64,000 bases of DNA from Hoyosella altamirensis. GTDB lineage: Bacteria; Actinomycetota; Actinomycetes; Mycobacteriales; Mycobacteriaceae. Every line of letters starts with the position of its first letter. Positions within the stretch are counted from its first letter, which is position 1. A program made the translations under genes and the position numbers. Of the stretch, positions 32,878 to 41,623 are shown in pieces. The stretch spans positions 62,001-126,000 of the forward strand of contig NZ_JACHWS010000005.1 of the NCBI RefSeq assembly GCF_014191505.1, read 5' to 3'. The notes under the pieces are model-generated. The model saw only the letters and a list, made by a program, of their open reading frames with translations, was not told the DNA's origin and searched no databases.

Positions 32878-33567
32878 CTAGATCGCCAAGTGCGGGGACG
32901 AGTGAAGCGCTCGCGAACGCAGCTTCTCCACTGCTACGGAGGGATCGTCGGCGCCGTAGACAGCAGACCCTGCGACGAAGCAGTCAACCCCTGCTTCCGC
33001 GGCCGCCTCGACGGTATCCATGTTGATACCCCCGTCGATCTCAACGAGGAGTGTGAGTTCACCGGAATCGACGAGATTGCGAACACGCCGAGCTTTCTCC
33101 AGCACTTCCGGCATGAACTTCTGACCGCCGAAGCCCGGCTCGACACTCATCACAAGCAGTGTGTCGAACTCACGGAGAATCTCGAGATACGGATCCAGCG
33201 GGGTATTGGGTTTAATCGACAGGCCCGCTTTGGCCCCCGCGGCGCGGATGTCACGTGCGACCGCTACCGGGTTGTCGGTGGCTTCGGCGTGGAACGTCAC
33301 GTTGTATGCACCCGCTTCCGCGTACGGCGGCGCCCACCGTTCCGGATTTTCGATCATCAGGTGGCAATCGAGTGGGATGTTCGTCGCCTTAAGCAAGCTT
33401 TCGACGATGGGGAGGCCGAGCGTGAGGTTTGGGACGAAATGTGCGTCCATGACGTCGACATGCAACCAGTCGGCGCCCCGGACGGCGTCGGCCTCATCGG
33501 CGAGATGCGCGAAGTCCGCGGACAGGATCGAAGGGGCGATCATCGGACCCTTTGGGTGAGCAGCCAT
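32878..33567 (-). CDS. rpe: Ribulose-phosphate 3-epimerase
   Basis: 229 residues; the conserved start [16 protein letters not shown] begins nine residues in, so an internal ATG is an alternative. TIM-barrel landmarks: [18 protein letters not shown] (metal-binding His and Asp), [30 protein letters not shown] and IDGGINMDT. It interconverts ribulose 5-phosphate and xylulose 5-phosphate in the pentose phosphate pathway. Upstream gene of the rib cluster; a 41-bp gap separates it from the divergent membrane-protein gene. Confidence 0.95.
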   Translation of the reverse strand: MAAHPKGPMIAPSILSADFAHLADEADAVRGADWLHVDVMDAHFVPNLTLGLPIVESLLKATNIPLDCHLMIENPERWAPPYAEAGAYNVTFHAEATDNPVAVARDIRAAGAKAGLSIKPNTPLDPYLEILREFDTLLVMSVEPGFGGQKFMPEVLEKARRVRNLVDSGELTLLVEIDGGINMDTVEAAAEAGVDCFVAGSAVYGADDPSVAVEKLRSRALHSSPHLAI

Positions 33568-33608
33568 GGTGCGAGTCTAAGAGGTGCGGTGTTAAAGTCT
33601 TAAACCCG

Positions 33609-33989
33609 ATGATCACCGCACTTTCCATCGCCATCACAGTGCTCGCTCTCGCCGCCGCGCTGTGGGCGCTGATCAAACTCATTGCCGATCGGCCCGTCGA
33701 TCTCCGCCGGGTGAGTGACAAGGCCCTGTTTGGCGTGCTCGCACTCACTGAGGCGCTCACCATCGTGCAGGCATTCGCGGGGTTTATGCTGCTCCTGACA
33801 AGTGACCGCGAAGTGTCGGCACTCACGTTGGTGCTTTACTTGATCGGCGTTCCGTTCATCATCCCCATCGCCACCTGGTGGGCGCTGGGTGACCGGAGTC
33901 GCGCTGGCGCTGGAGTACTGACAGTAGGCCTCGTCGCAGTACCCGTGATGGTGCTTCGAATGCACGAACTATGGAGCGCAGGAGTATGA
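33609..33989 (+). CDS. Small four-helix membrane protein, function unknown
   Basis: 126 residues from the ATG at 33609; the open frame continues upstream but only across rpe. Four hydrophobic segments (TALSIAITVLALAAALWALI, LTIVQAFAGFMLLL, LVLYLIGVPFIIPIATWWAL, VLTVGLVAVPVMVLRM). Its stop overlaps the ATG of the next membrane-protein gene by 4 bp, so the pair is probably co-translated. I recognise no named family. The start lies in a 41-bp divergent promoter space shared with rpe. Confidence 0.75.
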   Translation: MITALSIAITVLALAAALWALIKLIADRPVDLRRVSDKALFGVLALTEALTIVQAFAGFMLLLTSDREVSALTLVLYLIGVPFIIPIATWWALGDRSRAGAGVLTVGLVAVPVMVLRMHELWSAGV

Positions 33990-34411
33990 CAGTCAGCACA
34001 TCTGGCAGTTCCGAAGACGTGGTGCGCGAACGCACCCGTACGGGGACTGGCCGCATTCTCATCGCCGTCTACGCGGTGTTTAGTCTCGCGGCGGCGGCGC
34101 GCTCGTTCGTACAGATCGTGGATCGATTTCACGTCGCACCGATCGCCTTCATCCTGTCCGCTGTAGCTGCTGCGTTCTACATCCTCGCGACGTTCGCGCT
34201 CGCGCGCGCCAGTTCGGTTTCCCGGCGACTCGCCACCTGGTCCTGCATCATCGAGTTCGTCGGCGTCGTCACCGTCGGAACAATCAGTTTCGTTGTCCCA
34301 GAATGGTTCCCCGAGCCGACGGTGTGGTCACATTTCGGCCAGGGATACCTCTTCATCCCGCTCGTGCTGCCCATCGTCGGACTGTGGTGGCTGCGCCATA
34401 CCGCGCGCTGA
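33986..34411 (+). CDS. Small four-helix membrane protein, function unknown
   Basis: 141 residues; ATG at 33986 preceded by AGGAG. A polar 28-residue N-terminus leads into four transmembrane helices (ILIAVYAVFSLAAAARSFVQI, IAFILSAVAAAFYILATFALA, WSCIIEFVGVVTVGTISFVV, YLFIPLVLPIVGLWWL). It resembles the conserved actinobacterial membrane proteins of unknown function that accompany similar small partners. Translationally coupled to the gene before it. Followed by a structured-looking intergenic segment. Confidence 0.78.
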   Translation: MTVSTSGSSEDVVRERTRTGTGRILIAVYAVFSLAAAARSFVQIVDRFHVAPIAFILSAVAAAFYILATFALARASSVSRRLATWSCIIEFVGVVTVGTISFVVPEWFPEPTVWSHFGQGYLFIPLVLPIVGLWWLRHTAR

Positions 34412-34416
34412 GGTCC

Positions 34417-34497
34417 ACCCCCTGAAGAAATCCATCTGCCCAGGTCAGCAAAACATGCCTGAATCAGGGGGTTTCGTTGACGTTTACTGATGGATTT
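34417..34497 (+). other. Interleaved inverted repeats (pseudoknot-capable segment)
   Basis: Two perfect 9-bp complementary pairs are interleaved: ACCCCCTGA (34417-34425) with TCAGGGGGT (34464-34472), and AAATCCATC (34428-34436) with GATGGATTT (34489-34497). The order A-B-A'-B' allows an H-type pseudoknot or two mutually exclusive hairpins. It begins 6 bp after the membrane-protein stop and ends 57 bp before the TUDOR-like gene. It could be a terminator, an attenuator or a regulatory RNA; function is unproven. Confidence 0.5.
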
Positions 34498-34554
34498 GTT
34501 GGGGACATCTTCAACTAGCAACTCATCTCGAGCGAGTTAGGCGGTCGGCAAGAA

Positions 34555-34767
34555 ATGAGCAAAAGTTGCAGCGCCGGTGACATGGTCGCGTGGAAATGGG
34601 GCAATGGAACCGCCTCAGGCGAGGTTGTGCGCGTATCGCCTGAGAAAACAAGCATTCAAAGCAAGGGACAGACGATCACTCGCAATGGCAGCTCGGACAA
34701 TCCCGCCGTCGTCATCACGCAAGACGACGGCACACGAGTAATCAAACTCCAGAGTGAACTCGAGTGA
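34555..34767 (+). CDS. Small TUDOR-fold (DUF2945 / HVA1) protein
   Basis: 70 residues. The sequence GDMVAWKWGNGTASGEVVRV, then ITRNGSSDNPAVVITQDDGTRVIKLQSEL, fits the DUF2945 hypervirulence-associated TUDOR-like domain, a short beta-barrel found in bacteria and fungi. The biochemical role is unknown; binding of a modified side chain or nucleic acid has been supposed. Single-gene unit, convergent with the amidase gene with 2 bp between stops. It is part of the accessory stretch inserted between rpe and rsmB. Confidence 0.78.
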   Translation: MSKSCSAGDMVAWKWGNGTASGEVVRVSPEKTSIQSKGQTITRNGSSDNPAVVITQDDGTRVIKLQSELE

Positions 34768-34769
34768 AC

Positions 34770-36212
34770 TCACGCGGTGATCGTCCGGAATGGCGCCGCC
34801 GCCTCCAGTTCCAGTGCAAGTTCCAGGAGTACGCGCTCTTGTCCCTCGTGCGCCGAGAACTGCACTCCGATCGGTAGCCCCGCCGCTGTGCTGGCGAGCG
34901 GAAGGGACAGCGCGGGAGTACCCGCCACGTTGTTCAACGGTGTGAATGCGACGTACCTGGTCAGCCGTTCGATCAACTCGCTGAAAGGCTGACGCGGCGA
35001 TAAGTAGCCGATCGGCGGCGTCGTATGACTGACTACTGGACTCAGAATGACGTCCCACCGTTCGAGCTTCGTCCGAACGAGGTCGCCGGTCCGGCGCAAA
35101 CGGTATAGCACGGCCGGTGTCAGGTGGGCGTTGCGCCAGAACCGTTCGACCAGGCCGCGAGTCAGTCCGTCGATGCGCTCCATGCTGAAATCCTTGCCAT
35201 GAATCCACCGGCCCGGGACCGTGAGCATCACCGAGAGCAATGCCCAGTAGTGCAGAAAGTCCTCCGCGAAACCGGGATCCACTGGGGTCGGCGCCTGGTC
35301 GACGTGGTGGCCGAGGTCTGAGAGCAATTCGGCCGTCGCCAGCACCGCTGCTGTCGTCTCGCTGTCGGTCTGGTGCCCGAGGACCGAATCCGTCACCACG
35401 CCGATTCTCAGTCGTCGCTGGCCAGGCCGGTCGATTGCACCTATGGGCGGAAGGCTTGAGTTGCGATGAACGCGTTCAGCGGCGGTGAAGAACGCCGCAG
35501 TGTCCCGGACACTGCGGCTCAGTACGCCGTCCGAGATGATCCGGACCGGCAGCGCATCGTGTAACGGCTCCGACCGCAGTCGCCCACGGCTTGGCTTCAG
35601 CCCGACAAGCCCACAGGCCGCGGCCGGGATGCGGATGGAACCGCCTCCGTCGTTTGCGTGTGCGATTGGGACCACCCCGCTCGCAACGAGCGCCGCGGCC
35701 CCGCCTGACGATGCCCCCGCCGAGTACGCGCGGTTCCACGGGTTCCGCGTCGGCTCGTCGTCCATGAATTCAGTCGACGCGTTGAATCCAAATTCTGGGA
35801 GACGCGTCTTTCCGAGAACACTGAAACCGAGCGACAGAAACTGGGTGACGAAGCGGTCATCCCGCCGCACCGGAGACGGAGAAAACGCGACTGAGCCACG
35901 CGTTGTGGGCAGCCCCGCCATATTCACGTTGTCTTTCAGAAACGTGGGCACGCAACCGAACTCGCCGTCGGGGTGCGCCCCGCCGCGCAGCGAGTCCCGG
36001 GCACGCGAAAAAGCAGGCACCTGTATCGCATTCAGAGGCCCGTTGACAGACTGCGCCCGCGATATCGCCGCCTCGAGCGCCTCTGCGGGGCTGATATCCC
36101 GGCTTCGGATCCGTTGTGCGATACCTACCGCGTCCGCATCTCCGAGTACGTCATCTGTGAACGCATGTGTCCGCTCGGTTCCGCGCCGTGGGAACGTCTG
36201 GTTCTCCAACAC
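34770..36212 (-). CDS. Amidase (amidase-signature family)
   Basis: 480 residues. The Ser-cisSer-Lys triad is visible: Lys 93 in PTFLKDN, the serine pair at 168-169 in SAGASSGGAAALVASG, and the nucleophile Ser 192 in NDGGGSIRIPAA. It should hydrolyse a carboxamide to the acid and ammonia in the cytoplasm; the substrate cannot be told. No gatB/gatC genes adjoin it, and the C-terminal half lacks GatA-type features, so a catabolic amidase is more likely than the tRNA amidotransferase subunit. No signal peptide. Lies between the TUDOR gene and rsmB, outside the conserved core order. Confidence 0.88.
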   Translation of the reverse strand: MLENQTFPRRGTERTHAFTDDVLGDADAVGIAQRIRSRDISPAEALEAAISRAQSVNGPLNAIQVPAFSRARDSLRGGAHPDGEFGCVPTFLKDNVNMAGLPTTRGSVAFSPSPVRRDDRFVTQFLSLGFSVLGKTRLPEFGFNASTEFMDDEPTRNPWNRAYSAGASSGGAAALVASGVVPIAHANDGGGSIRIPAAACGLVGLKPSRGRLRSEPLHDALPVRIISDGVLSRSVRDTAAFFTAAERVHRNSSLPPIGAIDRPGQRRLRIGVVTDSVLGHQTDSETTAAVLATAELLSDLGHHVDQAPTPVDPGFAEDFLHYWALLSVMLTVPGRWIHGKDFSMERIDGLTRGLVERFWRNAHLTPAVLYRLRRTGDLVRTKLERWDVILSPVVSHTTPPIGYLSPRQPFSELIERLTRYVAFTPLNNVAGTPALSLPLASTAAGLPIGVQFSAHEGQERVLLELALELEAAAPFRTITA

Positions 36213-36222
36213 TCAAGCGATG

Positions 36223-37752
36223 CTACTCGGCAGCTAGCTGCTGGGGGTGCTGCGGCTTTTTCAGCACCGCGACTAACATAGCGTCGGTGCCGTGCCGGTG
36301 CGGCCACAGCTGCACGCTCTTCCCGTTGGACGCGCGTTCAATATCACCGAGGATTGCGGAAGCGTCAAGTTCCTCCAACGTGTGCTTGCGGACGGCTTGT
36401 GCCACGATCATCGTCGTTTCAGCAAGATGCGGCGAGCACGTGGAATACACCACTACCCCGCCAGGGCGAACGAGCTTTACCGCTGACTCCAGTAGTTCGC
36501 GCTGCAATTTCGCGAGTTCCCGGATATCGCTCGACTGTCTCCGCCAGCGTGCTTCGGGCCGTCGCCGAAGCGCGCCAAGGCCCGTGCAGGGTGCGTCAAC
36601 AAGGACCCGGTCGAAGCCTGGGGCCAGATTCGGGTCACGGCCGTCCGCTTCGTGCACTGTCACTGGTAAACCGTCAACAGCCTGACGGACCAGCTTCGCC
36701 CGGTGCGGCGCTACCTCCACCGCATCGAGGTGCGCGCCGTCGATCCGCGCAAGCGAACCCATCATCACGGCTTTCCCGCCGGGACCTGCGCAAAGGTCAA
36801 GCCAGCGGCCCCTGTCGTCACCGTCGACCTCTGCCCGAACCGCCGCGAGCGCGACCAGCTGGCTCCCCTCATCCTGAACGAACGCGAGCCCATCGCGAAC
36901 GGGCTCCAGTCCTGTAGGGTCGCCCCCCGATTCGAGGCGCACAGCATACGGGGAATACGGTCCCTCTTCGCCGCCCGTGATCAGCGCGAGTTCCTCACCG
37001 GAGATTTCCCCCGGACGGGCGGCAAGATGGACGACCGGTCGCGCGTCGTCGGCAGCGAGAGCATCTGCCAGCTCACCCGCCGCCGCTCCGAGAGCGTCAG
37101 CGAAGGCCTGGGCAATCCATCGAGGATGGGCGTGCGTGAACGCGAGCCGTCCTATCGGATCGGGCGGCGACAGTTCAGCAACCCACTCCGCCTCGGTCTT
37201 CTGGGATATCCGGCGCAGCACAGCGTTGACGAATCCTGTGATGTGCTCGCCTGACTGTTCTCTTGCGAGCGCTACCCCAGTGCTGACAGCAGCGTGCGCG
37301 GCCACTCGGGTCCGAAGGAGCTGATATCCCGAAAGTCTCAGCACATCGAGGACGTCACCATCGATGGTGGACACGTCGCGGTCTGCCGCCGCGCCGATAA
37401 TCGCGTCGAGGAGACCGAACGCACGGCAGGTCCCATACGTCAATTCTGTCGCGAATGCGGCATCGCGGCCGGTGATTTTTCGTTCCCGTAGCAGCGCGGG
37501 CAGCATCAGGTTTGCGTACGAATCGCGGGTACGGACTGCGTTCAGGACGTCCCAGGCCACGTGTCGCGCTGGATCCACTAGTGATTTCGGCTCACTCCGG
37601 CGCGGCCCGCGCCGGCCGGGGTCTTCACCGCTGCGCCTGGGACCCGGTCGCGTGTTTCCCGCCTGCCGCCCACCGCGCGGGGTGTCTTTCCGGTTGCGGC
37701 CCTGTCGGCCGCGGCCCTGCTCCCGGCCGCTGTTTGACTCGTCGGCGTTCAC
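36223..37752 (-). CDS. rsmB: 16S rRNA (cytosine-5) methyltransferase RsmB/Fmu
   Basis: 509 residues from the GTG at 37752, which has GAGGGGG six bases upstream and starts after the fmt stop. An Arg/Gly-rich basic N-terminus of about 55 residues, a NusB-like RNA-binding domain (about 60-195), then a Rossmann methyltransferase domain with DLCAGPGGKAVMMGSLA, VDAPCTGLGALRRRPEARWR and the catalytic cysteine in YSTCSPH. It methylates C967-equivalent in 16S rRNA using S-adenosylmethionine. Operon fmt-rsmB; rpe, which normally follows, is displaced by about 2.6 kb of accessory genes. Confidence 0.92.
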   Translation of the reverse strand: MNADESNSGREQGRGRQGRNRKDTPRGGRQAGNTRPGPRRSGEDPGRRGPRRSEPKSLVDPARHVAWDVLNAVRTRDSYANLMLPALLRERKITGRDAAFATELTYGTCRAFGLLDAIIGAAADRDVSTIDGDVLDVLRLSGYQLLRTRVAAHAAVSTGVALAREQSGEHITGFVNAVLRRISQKTEAEWVAELSPPDPIGRLAFTHAHPRWIAQAFADALGAAAGELADALAADDARPVVHLAARPGEISGEELALITGGEEGPYSPYAVRLESGGDPTGLEPVRDGLAFVQDEGSQLVALAAVRAEVDGDDRGRWLDLCAGPGGKAVMMGSLARIDGAHLDAVEVAPHRAKLVRQAVDGLPVTVHEADGRDPNLAPGFDRVLVDAPCTGLGALRRRPEARWRRQSSDIRELAKLQRELLESAVKLVRPGGVVVYSTCSPHLAETTMIVAQAVRKHTLEELDASAILGDIERASNGKSVQLWPHRHGTDAMLVAVLKKPQHPQQLAAE

Positions 37753-37762
37753 TGGATCCCCC

Positions 37763-38698
37763 TCATTGGGCAACTGTTCCTTCGGTAAGCCGCGCACCCC
37801 GCGACCAATCGGCTGCTGCCATCACTTTCTTTCCCTGCGGCTGAACCGTTCCGAGCCGCACGGCCGCGGATGCTGTGCCGATGAAGACCGCGGATTTCGT
37901 GGCCGCAATGACTCCTGGCGCGAGCCGCGGAACATCCGGGCTGTCCGTCACCATGACCGGCCCGACCTTCATCCGCAGACCGTCGATCATCGTCCATGCG
38001 CCAGGCTCCGGAGTCATCGCGCGTATGTGCCGGGCAACTGCGTGCGCTGGCTGTTGCCAGTCGATGTGCGCTGTATCAACCGTGATCTTCCCGGCGTACG
38101 AGGTGCCTTCCGCTGGTTGCGGAATCGGGTTAAGCGAGCCGTCGGCGATGCCATCCATTGTCTTCTCAAGCAGGGCAGCCCCTGTTTCCGAGAGTCGGCC
38201 GAGAAGCTCGCCCGCAGTGTCGGACTCGCGCACAGTTTCAGTGGCGACCCCGAATACTGGACCAGTGTCTAGCCCTGAATCGATCAGGAAGGTACTGGCA
38301 CCGGTGATGTCGTCGCCCGCCCTGATCGCAGCCTGGACTGGCGCTGCTCCCCGCCAGGCAGGCAGCAACGAGAAATGCAGGTTGACCCAACCGAAGCGGG
38401 GTATGGCAAGTACGTTCGGCGGCAGCAGCGCGCCGTACGCAACCACAGGGCAGCACTCAGGCTCGAGTTCCTTCAGCGCTGACACGAACTCCGGATCGCT
38501 CGGACTGCGCGGCGTGAGGACGGGAATTCCCATCTCATCAGCGAGGACACCCACCGGCGAACGTTTCTGCTTACGTCCGCGGCCCGCGACTGCGTCAGGT
38601 CGGGTGACGACAGCAACTACGTCGTGATTCCCGCTTTCCGCAAGTCGGCGCAGCGATGGAACAGCAGGTTCGGGGGTGCCCGCAAAAACGAGCCGCAT
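37763..38698 (-). CDS. fmt: Methionyl-tRNA formyltransferase
   Basis: 311 residues. N-terminal formyl-transferase fold beginning [20 protein letters not shown], the catalytic Asn-His in [20 protein letters not shown], the Asp in [12 protein letters not shown], and a C-terminal OB-like domain after about residue 205. It formylates initiator Met-tRNA with 10-formyl-tetrahydrofolate. Located 10 bp upstream of rsmB in one operon. Def and other common partners are not next to it. Normal length. Confidence 0.95.
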   Translation of the reverse strand: MRLVFAGTPEPAVPSLRRLAESGNHDVVAVVTRPDAVAGRGRKQKRSPVGVLADEMGIPVLTPRSPSDPEFVSALKELEPECCPVVAYGALLPPNVLAIPRFGWVNLHFSLLPAWRGAAPVQAAIRAGDDITGASTFLIDSGLDTGPVFGVATETVRESDTAGELLGRLSETGAALLEKTMDGIADGSLNPIPQPAEGTSYAGKITVDTAHIDWQQPAHAVARHIRAMTPEPGAWTMIDGLRMKVGPVMVTDSPDVPRLAPGVIAATKSAVFIGTASAAVRLGTVQPQGKKVMAAADWSRGARLTEGTVAQ

Positions 38699-38786
38699 CG
38701 GTCTCCTTGGTGTGGCTGAGCGGATCTGACCGCACCAGTCTAGGGACCGCTTGCGCGAGCTCGTTCAGCCGCCGGTCTCTGATGCT

Positions 38787-39809
38787 CTAGAAGTTGTTAA
38801 CGATGATGGTTTCGAGCAAACCCACTCCTGGCGGCACGAAGGTGCAGACGTCGCTCCGCTGGTAACCAGGCTCCAGTGCTTCCAGTACGAGTTCGCTGAC
38901 CAGGGGGCTGTAAGGCAGCTGGAAGTGGCCGCTCATATCGATCTCGCAAGAATCTTGAATGAAGACGTTCCGAGCACCTGCACCCTTGAGGTGCGTGTTG
39001 CGCAACGGCTGGATCACCTCGTCGTGCCTCGTGCCGATTGTCGTGTACCGCACTCCTTCGACGGTGTCCGCGGGAGAGTTGAGATCGTTGAGGAACTCTG
39101 AGCCCGCAATCTGCTGCACCAGAGCTGGGGCAAAATAGTCATCAGCGAGAGTTTCACCCCCCGGAACCATTGCCACCGCTGGCGGCGCGTCGGTGCCGTA
39201 CGAAGGCGACGCGATCCCCACCCAGGCGTCGACATGCGCGGCACCGTCAAGCTTGTTGACGTAGTAGCGGGTGACATTCGCACCCTGGGAGAAGCCAATT
39301 AAGTGAACCTTCTCAGCACCAGTCGCAGTCCGTATTCGTGTCACTGCCTCCGCGACTTCTTGAGCCGATTGCCGCATGTCGGTGGTCCCGTAAGTATCCG
39401 CATCGAGTCCCGTGGCAGGACTGAAATTAACGCCAGGCTTTCCCAGTCCGTAGTTCAGCGCGAACACACAATAACCATGATCGCGCAGAACAGGCCCTAG
39501 CCTCGCGTAGTCGGCGTATGCAGACGCGTCGGTGCCGTGCGCAAGCAGCACCGGGTACGGCAGGGTTTCTGTGGGTGAACAATCGAATTCGTTGCTTCCG
39601 GCGGGCACATACCCTGGATTCTTCTTATCGAATTGTTTCGCATCAGGAGCCGAGGTTTGGCGCGGTCCTTGCGCCTCCGGCATAACAGGATGCCGAACCT
39701 CGGCGCCGACCGGCAGCGCCACCAGCACGGCCAACAGGCTCGCCAGAGCAAGACATGCCCACGCCATTCTCGCGCGCGCCCCTGAGAATAACCTCCGCGA
39801 ATTTCTCAC
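38787..39809 (-). CDS. Secreted lipase/esterase (class 2, LipA/EstA type)
   Basis: 340 residues from the GTG at 39809, which has GGAGG seven bases upstream. A Sec-type signal peptide is clear: basic RNSRRLFSGARAR, a hydrophobic core ACLALASLLAVLVALPV and an AEV-type cleavage region near 35-38. The mature part is an alpha/beta hydrolase with LLAHGTDASAYADY (oxyanion side) and the nucleophile Ser 174 in LIGFSQGANV. A His in MSGHFQLPYSP is the likely third triad member. It is expected to act outside the cell on short- or long-chain esters. The 5' region is AT-rich. Confidence 0.85.
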   Translation of the reverse strand: MRNSRRLFSGARARMAWACLALASLLAVLVALPVGAEVRHPVMPEAQGPRQTSAPDAKQFDKKNPGYVPAGSNEFDCSPTETLPYPVLLAHGTDASAYADYARLGPVLRDHGYCVFALNYGLGKPGVNFSPATGLDADTYGTTDMRQSAQEVAEAVTRIRTATGAEKVHLIGFSQGANVTRYYVNKLDGAAHVDAWVGIASPSYGTDAPPAVAMVPGGETLADDYFAPALVQQIAGSEFLNDLNSPADTVEGVRYTTIGTRHDEVIQPLRNTHLKGAGARNVFIQDSCEIDMSGHFQLPYSPLVSELVLEALEPGYQRSDVCTFVPPGVGLLETIIVNNF

Positions 39810-39984
39810 AGACCACCCTCCACCGCGCCAGGTTGAAACATCCTGGCACGGGATACTACGGGGCAAAAAAGATCAAATTGGTTACTAATTAATTACCACA
39901 ATGTGTGCAATTTTAATCGACAGCTTGTTGCCATAAGAATACCGCACAAATGATCTTGTAAATCGCGCGCGGTCCGCAATTGCG
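39810..39984. other. AT-rich intergenic segment upstream of the lipase gene
   Basis: The stretch 39865-39960 is visibly richer in A and T than its surroundings and holds the imperfect palindrome GGTTACTAATTAATTACC (39880-39897). It lies between the lipase start and the stop of the alpha/beta hydrolase gene, so it must carry the lipase promoter. It may also mark a junction of imported DNA. No open reading frame is seen. Confidence 0.4.
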
Positions 39985-40860
39985 CTAGGTGCGATGTAAG
40001 TGTCTGTGCAGTTCCGGCATTACCACATCCCACACGGCAGGCGGCGGGATTTCATGACCCACTCCCTCGAGCCGCACGAGCCGGGCTCCCGGGATCGCTT
40101 CCGCGAGGGCCTCGCCGTGCGGGAGAGGAAACATCGGGTCGGCAGCGCTATGCAGAATGAGAGTCGGCACACGAATCTCGGCGGGGTCCACCGCAGCCCC
40201 TGATTCGGCGATGAAGTGGTTCGTCATCGCCGACTCCATGTTGCGACTCCGGCGCACCTCGAGCGTGGCCAGCGCACGCACAACCTCCTCGTCGAATCCG
40301 AGCGATCCGGCGTAGGGGCGCTCGACCTCGACTCGGTAATTGATGACCGCCGCCTGGTCGGCCCAATCGATTTCCGGCCCGGGCAACTCCCAGGTCGCAA
40401 TGATCGCCGGGTTCGGCGGCGGCAGTTCATCATGGTTGCCACCTGCGGGGCTGGTTTCGACGAGCGTCAAGGATCGAACCCTGTCGGGAGAGAGCACCCC
40501 AATGTTCTGCGCGATGCCGCCCCCCATCGACAGGCCAATCAGGTGCGCTTTCTCGATGCTCAGGGCATCGAGGACGCGCAGTGGATCGGCGGCGAGATCA
40601 TCGCCCGTGTAGTCGGGACGTCCCGGCGGCGATGTGCTCGACTGACCTGTATCGCGATGGTCGTACCGAATTACCTGCAGTTCACCGGCGCCGAGCGCGT
40701 TGCAGAACTCCGGCGTCCACCAGTCCATCGACTGGGCGCCACCAGCGATGAGGAGAACCGCAGGTGCTCCCTCAGGCCCGAAACGCTCGATCGCCAACTC
40801 GATGCCGTCGAGTTCGACGACCTTCCTCACTGCGTGCGCCGATGCCCCAAAGGTGGTCAT
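39985..40860 (-). CDS. Alpha/beta-fold hydrolase
   Basis: 291 residues from the ATG at 40860, with a GTG at 40830 as a plausible alternative; neither has a good Shine-Dalgarno. Triad: Ser 111 in LIGLSMGGGIAQ, Asp in LHSAADPMFPL, His in GVGHEIPP. Oxyanion region LLIAGGAQSMDWW and IRYDHRDTGQS. This resembles esterases of the aclacinomycin methylesterase (RdmC) group. Substrate unknown. Its 5' end directly abuts a broken LysR gene on the other strand, so its original promoter may have been lost or replaced. Confidence 0.82.
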   Translation of the reverse strand: MTTFGASAHAVRKVVELDGIELAIERFGPEGAPAVLLIAGGAQSMDWWTPEFCNALGAGELQVIRYDHRDTGQSSTSPPGRPDYTGDDLAADPLRVLDALSIEKAHLIGLSMGGGIAQNIGVLSPDRVRSLTLVETSPAGGNHDELPPPNPAIIATWELPGPEIDWADQAAVINYRVEVERPYAGSLGFDEEVVRALATLEVRRSRNMESAMTNHFIAESGAAVDPAEIRVPTLILHSAADPMFPLPHGEALAEAIPGARLVRLEGVGHEIPPPAVWDVVMPELHRHLHRT

Positions 40861-40863
40861 ACC

Positions 40864-41589
40864 GCTAACCCGGTGCGCATTACACCTCTTGGCGAGGTGA
40901 TTCTGGCGCACGGACGCGATCTGCTCGCGAAGGCCGCGGCACTTGCCGACGCCGTCGATCGCTTCAGGGCAGGCAACGGCCGGATCGACGTTGGAACCTT
41001 TCCGAGCGTATCCAGTCTGATCTTGCCGGCTGTCGTGGGCCGACTGCTGGAGGAATACCCCGGCTGTGACATCAGGCTGTCCGAGGTAAAACCGGAGGAT
41101 CCGCAGATCGGAGACCTCGACCTGTTGTTCCAAGACGGCCGGATCGAAGGCGAGGTGGAGCACATCAAGCTGCTGGACGAGCATTACCTCTTGGTGGCCC
41201 GCACCGGCGCGTTCCCTGATGGTCCAGTAGAAATTAAGCTGCTTGACGAAGCTCCCATGGTGGGCTGGCCTCTCACCTATCACCAAAGATGGCTGGAGCG
41301 GGCCCTCGCCAGCGGTGGCGCGCGTCCACGGTTCGTGTTTCGCACCGCCGGCCACGAAACAATCTTGTCGATGGTCCGTGCAGGCATAGGCTCCGCGGTG
41401 CTGCCATGGCTTGCCCTACACGGATCCGATGCTTGGTCCGACAACCGGCTCAGCATCCACCAATTGCGGCCGTCACCCCTCCGGGAGATGTATCTGCACT
41501 GGTCGGCCGAGCGCAGGCAATCGCCACTGGTGGCCCGTGCCATCGACATCGCCGTCGAAGCCGCCAACGAGCTAGCAAACCAAATGTGA
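40864..41589 (+). pseudogene. LysR-type regulator remnant lacking the DNA-binding domain
   Basis: The plus-strand frame encodes VRITPLGEVILAHGRDLL (the linker helix region of LysR proteins) followed by an intact effector-binding domain to the stop at 41589 (RIDVGTFPSVSSLILPAVV, HYLLVARTG, GIGSAVLPWLAL). The N-terminal helix-turn-helix of about 60 residues is missing: sequence upstream of about 40863 is the antisense of the hydrolase gene. A GTG at 40899 could start a product, but it could not bind DNA in the normal way. Most likely a truncated gene at a rearrangement junction. Confidence 0.78.
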
Positions 41590-41623
41590 CATCGAGCTTC
41601 TGATGCGCTGACTTCGGTTGCCG

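Noticed and set aside
32868-33608. Possible FMN riboswitch for the rib genes
   Set aside because: ribD follows rpe by 10 bp and the region before rpe is only 41 bp; no RFN element fits.
40216-40862. N-terminal half of a long plus-strand open frame ahead of the LysR domain
   Set aside because: It is the exact antisense of the well-supported hydrolase gene and encodes nothing like a helix-turn-helix.
40861-41355. Upstream extension of the hydrolase reading frame
   Set aside because: It is antisense to the LysR effector domain and shows no hydrolase homology; the frame is open only because of high GC.
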